The notes: generated by a model from the letters alone, not told the origin. A stretch of DNA of 64,000 nt from Pseudomonas sp. DTU12.3 (GCF_004124275.1 NZ_CP027218.1:1181501-1245500), one strand, 5' to 3'; numbered from the stretch's first letter, positions 44,241-54,831 are shown. Program-made: numbers and translations.

Positions 44241-45181
44241 TGGCCAAGATTCTCACCCTGACCCTCAACCCGGCGCTCGACCTCACCGTCGAGCTGGCAC
44301 GGCTGGACGCCGGTCAGGTCAATCGCAGTGACGAGATGCACACCCACGCCGCCGGCAAAGGCGTGAACGTCGCGCAGGTACTTGCCGACCTCGGCCATCA
44401 GGTGACGGTCAGCGGCTTTCTCGGCGAAGACAACCTGCAAGCGTTCGAAACCCTGTTCGCCAAGCGCGGTTTTGTCGACGCGTTCGTCCGCGTGCCGGGC
44501 GAGACGCGCAGCAACATTAAAGTGGCCGAGCAGAGTGGGCGCATCACCGACATCAACGGCCCGGGGCCGGTGGTCGATGCCGGCGCGCAGCAGGCGTTGC
44601 TCGATCGACTGGTGCAGATCGCACCGGGGCACGATGCGGTTGTAGTCGCCGGCAGTTTGCCGCGCGGGGTCACGGCGCAGTGGTTGCGTGAACTGATCGA
44701 ACGGCTCAATCAGCTCGGCTTGAAAGTCGCCCTCGACTCCAGCGGCGAAGCGTTGCGCGAAGCGTTGAAAGCCAGTCCATGGCTGATCAAACCGAACACT
44801 GAAGAACTCGCTGACGCGCTCGGTTGCGAGGTGGTTTCTCACGCCGCCGAAGCGCAGGCAGCGGCGCGATTGCACGCGCAAGGCATCGAGCACGTGGTGA
44901 TCTCCCACGGTGCTGACGGTGTGAATTGGTTCAGCGTCGGTTCGGCGCTGCACGCCACGCCGCCGAAGGTCAGCGTCGCCAGCACGGTCGGTGCCGGCGA
45001 TTCGTTGCTGGCCGGCATGCTCCACGGTTTGCTCAGCGCCGACACGCCTGAACAAACCCTGCGCACCGCCACTGCTATTGCCGCGATGGCGGTGACCCAG
45101 ATCGGTTTCGGCATCAACGACCGCGCGCAACTGGCGCAGCTCGAACAGGGCGTGCGCGTGCGCCCCCTGACAGAACAATAA
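44240..45181 (+). CDS. fruK: 1-phosphofructokinase
   Basis: FruK, 313 residues, phosphorylates fructose-1-phosphate to fructose-1,6-bisphosphate. It has the PfkB/ribokinase fold. The N-terminus is AKILTLTLNPALDLTVELARLD, and GGKGVNVA-type binding is seen in HAAGKGVNVAQVLADLG. The C-terminal signature VGAGDSLLAGMLHGL holds the catalytic aspartate. It overlaps the fruB stop by one base and is followed by fruA after 11 bases. Confidence 0.97.
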   Translation: MAKILTLTLNPALDLTVELARLDAGQVNRSDEMHTHAAGKGVNVAQVLADLGHQVTVSGFLGEDNLQAFETLFAKRGFVDAFVRVPGETRSNIKVAEQSGRITDINGPGPVVDAGAQQALLDRLVQIAPGHDAVVVAGSLPRGVTAQWLRELIERLNQLGLKVALDSSGEALREALKASPWLIKPNTEELADALGCEVVSHAAEAQAAARLHAQGIEHVVISHGADGVNWFSVGSALHATPPKVSVASTVGAGDSLLAGMLHGLLSADTPEQTLRTATAIAAMAVTQIGFGINDRAQLAQLEQGVRVRPLTEQ

Positions 45182-45192
45182 GAGGGTTTGTC

Positions 45193-46926
45193 ATGAAGTT
45201 AGCCATTGTTACGGCTTGCCCGAACGGCATGGTCACCAGTGTGCTGTGCGCGCGTTTGCTCGATGCGGCGGCGCAGCGTCAGGGCTGGAGCACCAGCGTT
45301 GAAGTGGTCGATGCGGCGCACCCGGAACGTGAGTTGTCGGCGGCGACGATTGCGGCGGCGGAGTGGGTTTTGTTGGTCGCCACGGGTGCGGTCGACATGA
45401 CGCGCTTTGTCGGCAAACGGGTTTTCCAGATTGCCCCGGCGCAGGCGTTGCAGGATGTTGAAGCAGTGCTGCGTCGTGGTGCTGAAGAGGCTGAAGTTTA
45501 CGTTGCCAGCGCGGCTGAACCGGTTGCCGATGCAGCGCGTGCGCCACGCATCGTCGCCATCACCGCGTGCCCGACCGGTGTCGCCCACACCTTCATGGCC
45601 GCCGAAGCCTTGCAGCAAACCGCCAAGCGTCTGGGCTATGAACTGCAGGTCGAAACCCAAGGCTCGGTGGGCGCGAAAACCCCGTTGAGTGCAGCGGCGA
45701 TTGCTGAGGCAGACGTGGTGTTGCTGGCGGCGGACATTGAAGTCGCCACCGAGCGTTTCGCCGGCAAAAAAATCTATCGTTGTGGCACCGGCATCGCCTT
45801 GAAGCAGTCCGAAGCGACGCTGAAAAAAGCCTTGGCTGAAGCTGTTGTGGAAAGCGCGGCGGGCGACGGCAAAGCACCGGCCAGGCAAGAGAAGACCGGC
45901 GTCTACAAACACCTGCTGACCGGCGTGTCGTTCATGCTGCCGATGGTCGTGGCGGGCGGCTTGATGATCGCGTTGTCATTCGTGTTCGGCATCACCGCGT
46001 TCAAGGAGGAAGGCACGCTGGCCGCTGCGCTGATGCAGATCGGTGGCGAGACCGCGTTCAAACTGATGGTGCCGTTGCTGGCGGGTTACATCGCCTATTC
46101 GATTGCTGACCGTCCGGGCCTGGCGCCGGGGATGATCGGTGGCTTGCTGGCGAGCACCTTGGGCGCCGGGTTTATCGGTGGCATCGTCGCCGGTTTTATC
46201 GCCGGTTATGCGGCGAAGGCGATCAGTCGATATGTCGCGTTGCCGCAAAGTCTTGAGGCGCTGAAACCGATTCTGATCATCCCGTTGTTCGCCAGCCTGT
46301 TCACGGGGCTGGTGATGATTTATGTGGTCGGTAAACCGGTTGCGGGCATGCTCGCGGCGCTCACGCATTTCCTCGACAGCATGGGCACCACCAACGCGAT
46401 TCTGCTCGGTGTGTTGCTCGGCGGCATGATGTGTGTCGACCTCGGCGGGCCGATCAACAAAGCCGCCTATGCGTTCTCGGTGGGGTTATTGGCCTCGCAG
46501 AGTTATGCGCCGATGGCGGCGACCATGGCGGCCGGCATGGTGCCGCCAATCGGGCTTGGCATCGCCACGTTCATTGCCCGACGCAAGTTTGCCCAGACCG
46601 AGCGCGAGGCCGGTAAAGCGGCGCTGGTGCTGGGGTTGTGCTTTATCTCCGAAGGGGCGATTCCGTTCGCCGCGAAAGACCCGTTGCGGGTGATCCCGGC
46701 AAGCATCGCCGGCGGGGCGTTGACCGGTGCATTGTCGATGTATTTCGGCTGCAAGCTGATGGCGCCGCACGGTGGCTTGTTTGTGCTGGCGATTCCGAAT
46801 GCGATCAACCACGCGTTGCTGTATCTGCTGGCGATTGTCGCGGGGAGTCTGTTGACCGCCGTGGTCTATGCGACGGTCAAACGCCCGGAAGCCGTCGAGT
46901 TGGCCCTGGAACCCACCAAGGCCTGA
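45193..46926 (+). CDS. fruA: PTS fructose transporter subunit EIIBC
   Basis: FruA, 577 residues, transports and phosphorylates fructose to fructose-1-phosphate. There are two EIIB-like domains: a first one (1-105, Cys9 in TACPNGMVTS), probably the degenerate B' domain, and the active one (about 118-215, Cys126 in TACPTGVAHTFMAAEAL). The EIIC domain (about 235-577) has about nine or ten membrane helices, including GGLMIALSFVFGITAF, and the conserved MMCVDLGGPINKAAYAF block. It is the last gene of fruBKA. Confidence 0.96.
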   Translation: MKLAIVTACPNGMVTSVLCARLLDAAAQRQGWSTSVEVVDAAHPERELSAATIAAAEWVLLVATGAVDMTRFVGKRVFQIAPAQALQDVEAVLRRGAEEAEVYVASAAEPVADAARAPRIVAITACPTGVAHTFMAAEALQQTAKRLGYELQVETQGSVGAKTPLSAAAIAEADVVLLAADIEVATERFAGKKIYRCGTGIALKQSEATLKKALAEAVVESAAGDGKAPARQEKTGVYKHLLTGVSFMLPMVVAGGLMIALSFVFGITAFKEEGTLAAALMQIGGETAFKLMVPLLAGYIAYSIADRPGLAPGMIGGLLASTLGAGFIGGIVAGFIAGYAAKAISRYVALPQSLEALKPILIIPLFASLFTGLVMIYVVGKPVAGMLAALTHFLDSMGTTNAILLGVLLGGMMCVDLGGPINKAAYAFSVGLLASQSYAPMAATMAAGMVPPIGLGIATFIARRKFAQTEREAGKAALVLGLCFISEGAIPFAAKDPLRVIPASIAGGALTGALSMYFGCKLMAPHGGLFVLAIPNAINHALLYLLAIVAGSLLTAVVYATVKRPEAVELALEPTKA

Positions 46927-46944
46927 CCGCCCCCACAAACCCCC

Positions 46945-47033
46945 TGTGGGAGCGAGCCTGCTCGCGAATGCAATCTGCCAGGGACATGTATGTTGACGGG
47001 CATACTGCTTTCGCGAGCAGGCTCGCTCCCACA
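46945..47033. repeat. REPIN after fruA
   Basis: TGTGGGAGCGAGCCTGCTCG.. (46945-46967) is exactly inverted at 47011-47033 (23-base arms, 43-base spacer). It may serve as the end of the fru transcript. Confidence 0.9.
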
Positions 47034-47039
47034 TTGGTT

Positions 47040-47067
47040 GTGTGGTGTGTGGTGTGTGGTGTGTCGG
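47040..47067. repeat. Period-7 tandem repeat (GTGTGGT)
   Basis: There are three perfect copies of GTGTGGT (47040-47060) and a decayed fourth, between the REPIN and the Pho box. Confidence 0.85.
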
Positions 47068-47085
47068 GTGTCATTGCGGGGTCAT
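47068..47085 (+). promoter_or_regulatory. Pho box (PhoB site) upstream of phoD
   Basis: GTGTCAT, four bases TGCG, GGGTCAT: two heptamers with the 11-base period of a Pho box (consensus CTGTCAT-N4-CTGTCAT), 11 of 14 positions conserved. A TTAAGT sequence 10 bases downstream is in place for the -10 element. The phoD ATG is 40 bases downstream. Control by phosphate starvation is inferred. Confidence 0.62.
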
Positions 47086-47125
47086 ACAGGCGTGCTTAAG
47101 TTTTCCTTTTTTCAGGGAGAACAGC

Positions 47126-48667
47126 ATGAGCGATTTCAACCCCGGTCGTCGGCGTGTCATGCAGGTTGTCGGCGCCGGATTGCTGATGCCTGGCCTGGCG
47201 CCAGCGGTGATTGCTTCGGTCAAGGATCGGCCGCAACTGACCGATGGCGTGCAGTCCGGCGACCTGCAAGGGGATCGCGCGATGATCTGGAGTCGCAGCG
47301 ATCGCCCGGCGCATATGGTGGTCGAGTGGGACACCCGCAGCCAGTTCCGCAATCCACGCCGGCAGGTCTCGGCGCTCGCCGATGCCCGCAGCGATTTCAC
47401 CGCCCGTGTTGAACTCAGCGGACTGCCCGCCGATCAGGCGATTTTCTATCGCGTGTATTTCAAGGACGCCCGTACCGGTGTCGCCAGTGAACCGTGGCTG
47501 GGCCACCTGCGCAGCGCACCGACGGCGCAACGCAATCTGCGTTTCGTCTGGAGCGGCGACACCGTCGGTCAGGGCTTCGGCATCAACCCGGACATCGGCG
47601 GCATGCGCATCTACGAAGCCATGCGCCTGCGCCTGCCTGACTTTTTTATCCACAGCGGCGACACCATCTATGCGGACGGCCCGGTGCCTGCTCAGCTCAC
47701 CACCGAAGGCGGGCGCATCTGGCGCAACCTCACCACCGAAGCCAAGAGCAAAGTCGCGCAGACCCTCGACGACTATCGCGGCAACTACCGCTACAACCTG
47801 ATGGATGAAAACATCCGCCGCTTCAACGCCGAAGTGCCGCAGATCTGGCAGTGGGACGACCATGAGGTGGTCAACAACTGGTCGCCGGGCAAGCAGCTCG
47901 ACGAGCGTTATCAGGAAAAAGATATCCACACCCTGGTCGGACGTGCGCGAAAAGCCTGGCTGGAGTATTCACCGATGCGCCTGCAAGCCGCCGACGGTGG
48001 CGGACGGATTTATCGCAAGCTGAGTTACGGGCCGATGCTCGATGTCTTCGTGCTCGACATGCGCAGTTATCGCGGCGCCAATGACGACAACCTCGGCGCG
48101 GCGAAACCGTTCCTGGGGCGTGAACAACTGGACTGGCTCAAGCGTGGCTTGAAGCATTCCAAAGCCCAGTGGAAGGTCATCGCCGCCGACATGCCGATTG
48201 GCCTTGGCGTTCCGGATGGCGAGGTCAGCCCGGGTGTCGCGCGCTGGGAAGCGGTGGCCAACGGGGACCCCGGACCTGCGCAGGGGCGCGAACTGGAAAT
48301 CGCTGAGTTGCTCGGATTCCTGCGCGCGCAGCAGGTGCGCAATTTCGTCTTCCTTACGGCCGATGTGCATTACTGCGCAGCGCATCACTATCACCCGGAC
48401 CGTGCGGCGTTTCAGGATTTCGAACCGTTCTGGGAGTTTGTCGCGGGGCCGTTGAACGCTGGCAGTTTCGGGCCGAATCCACTGGATAAAACCTTTGGCC
48501 CGGAGGTGGTTTTCGAGAAGGCGCCGCCGACGCAGAACGCGTCACCGTTTGCCGGTTTCCAGTTTTTTGGCGAGGTGAATATCGAAGGGCAGAGCGGGGA
48601 GATGAGTGTGGTGTTGCGCGATTTGAATGGGGTGGCGGTTTTTGAGAAAAAATTGCAGCCGGTTTGA
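47126..48667 (+). CDS. phoD: Alkaline phosphatase D (PhoD) family, Tat-exported
   Basis: This 513-residue phosphodiesterase/phosphatase has a twin-arginine signal in the first 35 residues (GRRRVMQVVGAGLLMPG). It has an N-terminal fibronectin-like domain (about 40-140) and a metallophosphatase domain with WSGDTVGQGFG, IHSGDTIYADG, WQWDDHEVVNNW and LTADVHYCAAHHYHP. PhoD enzymes use calcium and iron and release phosphate from diesters outside the cytoplasm. The ATG at 47126 has AGGGAGA upstream and places the signal peptide at the N-terminus; an open extension upstream is not signal-like. A Pho box precedes the gene. Confidence 0.94.
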   Translation: MSDFNPGRRRVMQVVGAGLLMPGLAPAVIASVKDRPQLTDGVQSGDLQGDRAMIWSRSDRPAHMVVEWDTRSQFRNPRRQVSALADARSDFTARVELSGLPADQAIFYRVYFKDARTGVASEPWLGHLRSAPTAQRNLRFVWSGDTVGQGFGINPDIGGMRIYEAMRLRLPDFFIHSGDTIYADGPVPAQLTTEGGRIWRNLTTEAKSKVAQTLDDYRGNYRYNLMDENIRRFNAEVPQIWQWDDHEVVNNWSPGKQLDERYQEKDIHTLVGRARKAWLEYSPMRLQAADGGGRIYRKLSYGPMLDVFVLDMRSYRGANDDNLGAAKPFLGREQLDWLKRGLKHSKAQWKVIAADMPIGLGVPDGEVSPGVARWEAVANGDPGPAQGRELEIAELLGFLRAQQVRNFVFLTADVHYCAAHHYHPDRAAFQDFEPFWEFVAGPLNAGSFGPNPLDKTFGPEVVFEKAPPTQNASPFAGFQFFGEVNIEGQSGEMSVVLRDLNGVAVFEKKLQPV

Positions 48668-48679
48668 AGATCAGGAGCG

Positions 48680-48889
48680 ACCCTCACCCCAGCCCTCTCC
48701 CCGAGCGAGAGGGGGCCGACCGAGGTGTCTGAAGAGGTACGTCGACCTGAAAGACCGTGTCGATTATGAGATTGGATACAAAGCCTTTCTCGATTATGGA
48801 TTCGGTGAAGCACGTTCAGGTCGGCGTATTGCGTGAATCTCCCCCAATCAGTCCCCTCTCCCTACGGGAGAGGGTTAGGGTGAGGGGCT
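48680..48889. repeat. Palindromic intergenic element (CCCTCACCC...GGGTGAGGG)
   Basis: The left end CCCTCACCCCAGCCCTCTCC, with a hairpin CCCTCTC..GAGAGGG, is at 48680-48712. The right end CCCTCTCCC-TACGG-GAGAGGG followed by TTAGGGTGAGGG is at 48854-48886. The ends are inverted relative to each other around about 140 bases of unrecognised sequence. It is a different repeat type from the REPINs in the rest of the window. It separates the convergent phoD and reductase genes. Confidence 0.65.
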
Positions 48890-48890
48890 C

Positions 48891-51461
48891 TTAATAGACA
48901 TCACGCCGATATCGACCCTGCTCGATCAACCGCTCCACTTCGGCTAGCCCGAGAATGTCGTTAAGCACCTGATCAACCCCCGAGGCCATCCCCTGTAGGC
49001 TGCCGCAGATGTAGATCACCGCACCGTCCGCCAGCCATTTCTTCAATTCAGCCGCCGACTCACGCAGGCGATCCTGCACGTAAATCTTCTCGGCCTGATC
49101 CCGCGAAAACGCCAGATCGAGTCGCGCCAGATCACCATTGACCAACCACTCTTCCAGCTCCGCACGGCAAAGGAAATCGTGCTCACGATTACGCTCACCA
49201 AACAGCAACCACTGACGCTGCTGACCATCGGCAATCCGCGCCTTGAGCAGGCTGCGCAGCCCGGCCAGACCGGTGCCGTTGCCCAACAGAATCATCGGCA
49301 CCGGCGTGTTTGGCAGGTGGAATCCACTGTTGCGGCGCACGCGCAGGCTGATACTGCCGCCCACTGGCGCGTGTTCGGTCAACCAGCCAGAACCGATGCC
49401 AAGCGTGCCATCGGCGTGTTGTTCCTGACGCACGATCAACTCCAGCACACCGTCGGCGGCAATCGAGGCGATCGAGTATTCGCGCATCGCCAGTGGCACC
49501 ATCGCATCGACCAGCGCCTGCGCGTGCAGACCGACCAGATGTGCGCGGTGTTCCGGTAACTGACGCGAAGCCAGTGCGACTTCCAGCGGCTCGTCGAGGC
49601 CATTGATTTTCACCGAGGTTTCGCCACGAATGCCGAGGCCGTCGAGGAAATGTTCGATGGCCCACGGGCAGTTGCGCGGCAGCACTTCGACCAGATCACC
49701 GGCCAGCCAGCTGCTGGTGTTCGGTGCGCTCAGGCCCAACAGGTAAACCGGCGAACCGCTGCTGTCCGGGTTCATCAGTTCGCGGCGGGTCAGCGTCCAG
49801 TTGTCGTAGCTCGGCGCTTGCCAGGTATCGACTGGCGCTTGTCCGGTGAGCAGGCCCAGTTGCGTTTGCCAGTGGCGCAATGCGTATGGATCGCCGCTGT
49901 CGACTTCTACGGGGGCAAACAAGGTCTTGCCGCCGTGTTCGCTCAACCATTGATGCAGGCGTTTGGCGAAGCCGCAGAAGTACTGATATTGACGATCGCC
50001 GAGACCGAGCACCGCGTAGTTCAGGCTTTCCAGTGTCGAGGCTTTGCCCAGCACTTTGCGCTCGAAACCACGGGCGCTGTCCGGTGCTTCGCCGTCGCCA
50101 AAGGTGCTGACCACAAACAGCGCGTTGTTCGATTCACGCAGATCCTGCTCGCTGACATTCGCCAGCGGCTGCACTTTCACCGGCAATCCGGCGGCCTGCA
50201 ATTGCCCGGCAGTCTGCCACGCCAATTGTTCGGCAAAACCGCTCTGGCTGGCGAAACCGATCAGCCACGCTGAAGCATCACCGGCCGGTTGTTCGAGACC
50301 TTTGCGCGCGTCCTTGATGTGCTTTTTCTTGCGTCGGCGATCGAGGTATAGCAGCCATCCGGTGATGAAAAACAGCGGCATGCACACCGCAGCGATCGTG
50401 ATGATGATCCGTCCGACGAGGCCGAAATAGCTGCCGACGTGCAGCGCATAAATACTGGTCAGCAGTTGCGCCTTGACGCTCTTGTCGGCGTAGCGGTCGA
50501 CGCGTTTGACGATGCCGGTGGCCGGGTCGAGGGTGATCTGGTTCAACGCGCGATCATGCGGCGAGCTGTCGAGCAGGTAGAACACCGTCGCCGGTTGGCC
50601 GGCGACTGGCGGCATGCGGATGTTGTAGGCAGACAGGCCCGGGCCGGCGGCGCTGTAGATGCTGCTCCACATCGCCGCGTAATCGGCAGTTGGCGCCGGG
50701 CCTTCCGGCGCTGGTCCGCGACCGCCGCGTACACGTTCGTTTTGCGGTGCGTCGGAAAGCAGTTTGGTCAGGCCCTTGTTGTACCACTCGTACGACCACG
50801 ACAACCCGGTCAACGCCAGCAGCAGATAGACCAGCAGGCACCAGGTGCCAGCCACCGAGTGCAGATCCCAATTGAACGCACGACCGTTTTTCTTCCAGTC
50901 CAGCGTCAGCCACGCGCGCCAGCTGTTCCACTGACGCGGCCAGCGCAGGTACAGGCCGGAGAGGCAGAAGAACAGCAGAATCAGGGTGCAGGCGCCGGTG
51001 ATGTTGCGGCCGGTATCGCCCATCGCGAGGAAGCGGTGCAGTTGCAGCATCAGGCCGAAGAAATCCTGGCCGACGGCATCGCCCATGAACTCGCCGGTGT
51101 ACGGATCGAAGTAGCGCATCTCGCCGCGACGTTCGCCCTTGGGCGGCGTGAAGTAGACGCGCGCGGCGTTGCCGCTGTCGGTCTCGACCCAGAGCATCGA
51201 CACGGTCTTGCCCGAGGTGGCTTCGATGCGCTCCACCAGCTCCACCGGAGGCAGTACCCCGGCAACCTGTTTCTCCACTTGCAACACGGACGGGTTCAGC
51301 GCCCGCAGGATTTCGTCCTGAAACGAATAGGTCGCGCCGGTGATGCCCATCAGGGCCAGCACCAGCCCTGCGGTGATGCCAAAAAACCAGTGCAACTGGA
51401 ACAGGGTTTTCTTCAACACGTCACTCGCCGTCCGTTCGAAAATAGTCTTCACGGCGCGCAT
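48891..51461 (-). CDS. PepSY-domain membrane reductase with flavodoxin and FAD/NAD(P) domains (PiuB/sulfite reductase flavoprotein-like)
   Basis: This 856-residue inner-membrane oxidoreductase starts with PepSY-type membrane segments: a first helix at about 18-45 ([19 protein letters not shown]), the heme-type histidines in [12 protein letters not shown] and [14 protein letters not shown], and another helix pair near 345-370. Next come a flavodoxin domain (about 400-535, [16 protein letters not shown]) and a ferredoxin-reductase-like FAD/NAD(P) domain (about 560-856; [36 protein letters not shown]). It is probably a ferric-siderophore reductase working with the adjacent PiuA-like receptor. 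The start is uncertain: ATG 51461 or the GTG three codons later; neither has a good Shine-Dalgarno. Confidence 0.88.
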   Translation of the reverse strand: MRAVKTIFERTASDVLKKTLFQLHWFFGITAGLVLALMGITGATYSFQDEILRALNPSVLQVEKQVAGVLPPVELVERIEATSGKTVSMLWVETDSGNAARVYFTPPKGERRGEMRYFDPYTGEFMGDAVGQDFFGLMLQLHRFLAMGDTGRNITGACTLILLFFCLSGLYLRWPRQWNSWRAWLTLDWKKNGRAFNWDLHSVAGTWCLLVYLLLALTGLSWSYEWYNKGLTKLLSDAPQNERVRGGRGPAPEGPAPTADYAAMWSSIYSAAGPGLSAYNIRMPPVAGQPATVFYLLDSSPHDRALNQITLDPATGIVKRVDRYADKSVKAQLLTSIYALHVGSYFGLVGRIIITIAAVCMPLFFITGWLLYLDRRRKKKHIKDARKGLEQPAGDASAWLIGFASQSGFAEQLAWQTAGQLQAAGLPVKVQPLANVSEQDLRESNNALFVVSTFGDGEAPDSARGFERKVLGKASTLESLNYAVLGLGDRQYQYFCGFAKRLHQWLSEHGGKTLFAPVEVDSGDPYALRHWQTQLGLLTGQAPVDTWQAPSYDNWTLTRRELMNPDSSGSPVYLLGLSAPNTSSWLAGDLVEVLPRNCPWAIEHFLDGLGIRGETSVKINGLDEPLEVALASRQLPEHRAHLVGLHAQALVDAMVPLAMREYSIASIAADGVLELIVRQEQHADGTLGIGSGWLTEHAPVGGSISLRVRRNSGFHLPNTPVPMILLGNGTGLAGLRSLLKARIADGQQRQWLLFGERNREHDFLCRAELEEWLVNGDLARLDLAFSRDQAEKIYVQDRLRESAAELKKWLADGAVIYICGSLQGMASGVDQVLNDILGLAEVERLIEQGRYRRDVY

Positions 51462-51539
51462 TATGCCGTGGGTTATCGAGAAGCGTTCTTTATTACGCAG
51501 AAAAGCCCCGCCAACTGAATGAACGGGGCCCACTGTTTT

Positions 51540-51624
51540 TGTAGGAGCTGCCGAAGGCTGCGATCTTTTGATTTTGCTTTTAAAGATCAAGATCAACAGA
51601 TCGCAGCGTGCCGCAGCTCCTACA
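51540..51624. repeat. REPIN between piuA and the reductase gene
   Basis: TGTAGGAGCTGCCGAAGGCTGC... (from 51540) and its imperfect inverted copy ending CCGCAGCTCCTACAG (to 51624). It is the same type as the elements at 36277, 38515 and 39198, here with more differences between arms. It begins four bases beyond the piuA stop. Confidence 0.8.
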
Positions 51625-51627
51625 GGA

Positions 51628-53943
51628 TCAGAAGTGGAAATTGGTGCTCAACAGCGCCGTACGGCCCGCCGCCTGGTTGGCGAAGTGGGTCGAGAAGGCT
51701 TTGTCGTAGTAGGTTTCGTTGGTCAGGTTCTGCACGTTGAGTTGCAGGTCGACGTTCTTGCTCAGCTTGTAGGCCGCCATCGCGTCGTAACGAACATACG
51801 AATCGACCATGGTGGTGTTGGCCACGCTGCCGAATACGTCGTCAACGTAGAACGCACCGCCGCCGATGGTCAGCTTCGGCGTGACCTGGTAAGTGGTCCA
51901 CAGGCTGGCGCTGTTTTTCGGCGTGTTAGGCAGTTCATTGCCATCGTTGGCCCGGCCCAGTGGACCGCCGTCGACTTGTTCGCTGTCCATGTAGGCGTAA
52001 CCGGCGAACACTTGCCACTTGTCGGTGATCTTGCCGCTGGCCGACAGTTCGACACCTTGCACGCGGGTTTTGCCGGCGTTTTCGTAGGAAGTCGTATCGA
52101 CTTGCACACGAGCGTTTTCTTTCTCGGTGCGGAAGATGTCAGCGGTCAGCGACAGGCGATCGTTGAGCAGATCCCACTTGGTACCGATCTCGTAGTTCTT
52201 GGTGGTTTCCGGCTCCATGTCGCTGCTCAGCAGGTTGCCGTTGCGATCCGGAGTGCCGCCCAACGGGTTGCCGTCCATGCCTTCGCCCAAGGTGCTGCCC
52301 GGCGGGGTGGCCGAGGTGGCGTAGGAAGCGTAGATGCTGCCGTTTTCCGCAGGCTTGTAGACGACGCCGAACTGACCGGTGACGAACTCGCTGGTGTCAG
52401 CCCCTTTGGAGGTGGTGTTGCCAGCGTTGTTGTAGCTCTTGTAGTCGGTGTCGAAGTGGTCGTAACGCAGACCCATGTTCAGCAGCCATTGCTGGTTCAA
52501 CTCCAGGGTGTCGAACACGTACAGTGCGTAAGTGTCGGCCTGAGTGTCGGTGCCGGCGTAGTTGCGCGAGATCGCCCCGTTCCACGGATCGTTCGGGTTC
52601 GGGTTCGACAGCGAGGTGCAGTTGTAGCCACTGGCTGCGCCGATCAGGCCCGGGTTGCAGTTGGTGGTCACGGCGCTGGTGCGCGGCGTGGTGTCGGTGT
52701 TGACGTTGTACGAGGACTTCTGGCTTTCCTCACGGGTGTACTCGACGCCCGTGGAGAAGCTGTTCTTGAAGCCAGCCACGTAGAAATTGCCGAACAGATC
52801 GGTCTGGTTGGTGGTGGTCTCGGTGTTGCTCACCCGAGTGTTGGCACGACGCCAGACGCTGCCGTTGTTGACGTTGCCCTTGCTGTCGTCCGGTTGAGTC
52901 AGGATGTAATCCTGCATGCTGGTGCCGTGACGCAGGGTGTTCTTGATCGTCAGCGAGTCGCTCAGGTCATGCTCGATGGCGAAGGTCGCGGTGTCGGTAC
53001 GACCCTTGCGGAAATCGCGATCCAGACCGTAGAAATTGCTGTGGTCGCCACCGGCGTAAGGCTTGTCCGGATTGGACTTGGTACGTGCCGCCGAGCCGCC
53101 GGTCGGGATGGTGTAAGGGATGCCCGAATCCGGGGTGTCGTTGCTTTCGAGATGGTAGTAGTCGAGGTTGACGCGGGTGTCGGTACCCAGGCCAAACGCG
53201 AGGGACGGGGCGATACCCCAGCGGTCGTAATCGACCTTGTCGCGACCGGCGACGTTGCTCTCGTGGCTCATCAGGTTCAGACGGCCAGCAGCGGTGTCGC
53301 TGAACTGGTAGTTGCCGTCGAGGGTGTAGCGCTGGGTTTGGTCGGAACCCCAGGTGAAGCCACCGTCGAACGAGTTGCCCAGGTGCGCTTTCTTGCTCAC
53401 CAGGTTGATGCTGCCGCCTGCCGCGCCACGACCGCCGATGGCGGAGTTCGGGCCCTTGCTGACTTCAATGTTTTCTACGGCGAAGATCTCGCGGCTCTGC
53501 GAACCGGTGTCGCGCACGCCGTCGAGGTAGGTGTCGCCCTGCGCGTCGAAACCGCGAATGAACGGACGGTCGCCCTGCGGGTTGCCGCCTTCACCGGCGC
53601 CGAACGTGATGCCCGGTACGGTACGCAGCGCGTCCTGCATGTTCAGGGCGCCAGTGTCTTTCAAGACTTGTTGCGGAATAACCGTCACCGAACGCGGTGT
53701 GTCGACCAGCGGTGCGGTGTACTTGGGCGAGGAGGCTTTCTCGACCTGGTAGGACGTTGGGTCCTGCGCTTCGCCGTTGATGGCGGTGGCGTCCAGGGCG
53801 ATGGCATTGCCGGAGGCTTTGCTGTCGGTTTTTTCGGCAGCGAAGACCATGTGCCCGGCGGAGCCGGCGGTTATCGCTACGCCAATAGCCGAGGCGAGCA
53901 AACGTGGTGAACTGACCGGTAATTGTGCTTGTTGACGTGCCAT
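51628..53943 (-). CDS. piuA: TonB-dependent catecholate siderophore receptor (PiuA/Fiu-like)
   Basis: This 771-residue outer-membrane receptor has a signal peptide (about 1-36, ending SAGHMVFA), a TonB-box/plug region ([50 protein letters not shown]...) and a 22-strand barrel ending in ALLSTNFHF with terminal phenylalanine. PiuA-type receptors take up catecholate siderophores and are entry routes for siderophore-conjugated beta-lactams. ATG 53943 follows GGGGAGGGG. It is divergent from piuC, as in P. aeruginosa. A weak Fur-like site lies 50 bases upstream. Confidence 0.93.
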   Translation of the reverse strand: MARQQAQLPVSSPRLLASAIGVAITAGSAGHMVFAAEKTDSKASGNAIALDATAINGEAQDPTSYQVEKASSPKYTAPLVDTPRSVTVIPQQVLKDTGALNMQDALRTVPGITFGAGEGGNPQGDRPFIRGFDAQGDTYLDGVRDTGSQSREIFAVENIEVSKGPNSAIGGRGAAGGSINLVSKKAHLGNSFDGGFTWGSDQTQRYTLDGNYQFSDTAAGRLNLMSHESNVAGRDKVDYDRWGIAPSLAFGLGTDTRVNLDYYHLESNDTPDSGIPYTIPTGGSAARTKSNPDKPYAGGDHSNFYGLDRDFRKGRTDTATFAIEHDLSDSLTIKNTLRHGTSMQDYILTQPDDSKGNVNNGSVWRRANTRVSNTETTTNQTDLFGNFYVAGFKNSFSTGVEYTREESQKSSYNVNTDTTPRTSAVTTNCNPGLIGAASGYNCTSLSNPNPNDPWNGAISRNYAGTDTQADTYALYVFDTLELNQQWLLNMGLRYDHFDTDYKSYNNAGNTTSKGADTSEFVTGQFGVVYKPAENGSIYASYATSATPPGSTLGEGMDGNPLGGTPDRNGNLLSSDMEPETTKNYEIGTKWDLLNDRLSLTADIFRTEKENARVQVDTTSYENAGKTRVQGVELSASGKITDKWQVFAGYAYMDSEQVDGGPLGRANDGNELPNTPKNSASLWTTYQVTPKLTIGGGAFYVDDVFGSVANTTMVDSYVRYDAMAAYKLSKNVDLQLNVQNLTNETYYDKAFSTHFANQAAGRTALLSTNFHF

Positions 53944-53992
53944 TGTAATTCCCCTCCCCAAGGATTTGAGGCGGCGGAATATAGGGTAAACA

Positions 53993-54010
53993 GGTATTCG
54001 TATCAATTGC
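53993..54010 (-). promoter_or_regulatory. Weak Fur-box candidate for piuA
   Basis: GGTATTCGTATCAATTGC matches about 9 of 19 positions of the Fur consensus, and lies 50 bases upstream of the piuA ATG. It is reported because the gene family is iron-regulated; the sequence alone is weak. Confidence 0.3.
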
Positions 54011-54099
54011 GAAACATTGCTAACTGCACTGAATTTACATTCTTTACAATTTAACCTTACGGTTTTTGCCAGTTCATTCGTCTCTCGGGTTTTACACGG

Positions 54100-54117
54100 C
54101 CAATAAGAATCAATACC
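54100..54117 (+). promoter_or_regulatory. Fur-box candidate for piuC
   Basis: CCAATAAGAATCAATACC (reverse complement GGTATTGATTCTTATTGG) matches about 11 of 19 Fur consensus positions, 33 bases before the piuC ATG. It shares the GGTATT half with the site near piuA. Confidence 0.4.
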
Positions 54118-54150
54118 ATTGCCGCCTCTTTGCCATCAGGTGACATCGCC

Positions 54151-54831
54151 ATGCTGCTGCACATCCCCGCACTGTTCGCGAAAGACGAGGTGCAGCGCAT
54201 TCGCCAGGCACTGGAGCAGGCAGATTGGGCCGATGGCAAGATCACCGCTGGCTTTCAGTCGGCCAAGGCCAAGCACAATTTGCAATTGCCTGAAGGCCAT
54301 CCGCTGGCCAAGGAAATCGGTGCGGCGATGCTTGAGCGGCTATGGAAAAATCCGTTGTTCATGTCCGCCGCGTTGCCGCATAAAGTCTTCCCGCCGTTAG
54401 TGAACTGTTACACGGCAGGCGGCAGCTTCGACTTCCATATCGACAACGCCGTGCGCCAGCCCAAGGGCAGCATCGAGCGCGTGCGCACCGATCTGTCGGC
54501 CACCCTGTTCTTCAGCGAACCTGAGGATTACGACGGCGGCGAACTGGAAATCCAGGACACTTACGGCACCCAACAAGTGAAATTGCCCGCCGGCGACATG
54601 GTCTTGTACCCCGGCACCAGCCTGCACAAGGTCAACGCGGTTACTCGCGGCGCGCGCTATGCGTCGTTCTTCTGGACACAAAGTCTGGTGCGCGAAGACA
54701 GTCAGCGCGCGCTGCTGTTCGAGATGGACGGCGCGATCCAGCAACTCACGCACGACCTGCCCGATCATCCGTCGCTGATTCGCCTCACCGGCACCTATCA
54801 CAACCTGTTGCGTCGCTGGGTCGAGGTATGA
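54151..54831 (+). CDS. piuC: Fe(II)/2-oxoglutarate-dependent PKHD-type hydroxylase PiuC
   Basis: This 226-residue dioxygenase starts at ATG 54151 ([21 protein letters not shown]). It has AGGTGA upstream; an upstream GTG/ATG extension is not conserved. The iron ligands are H and D in [10 protein letters not shown] and the distal histidine in [10 protein letters not shown]; the 2-oxoglutarate arginine is in [13 protein letters not shown]. PiuC homologs (YbiX family) sit next to siderophore receptors and are iron-repressed; the hydroxylated substrate is unknown. The next gene overlaps its stop (ATGA). Confidence 0.94.
   Translation: MLLHIPALFAKDEVQRIRQALEQADWADGKITAGFQSAKAKHNLQLPEGHPLAKEIGAAMLERLWKNPLFMSAALPHKVFPPLVNCYTAGGSFDFHIDNAVRQPKGSIERVRTDLSATLFFSEPEDYDGGELEIQDTYGTQQVKLPAGDMVLYPGTSLHKVNAVTRGARYASFFWTQSLVREDSQRALLFEMDGAIQQLTHDLPDHPSLIRLTGTYHNLLRRWVEV

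Noticed and set aside
52397..53752. Small frames inside piuA
   Set aside because: They are out-of-frame shadows of the receptor gene, without Shine-Dalgarno or recognisable product.
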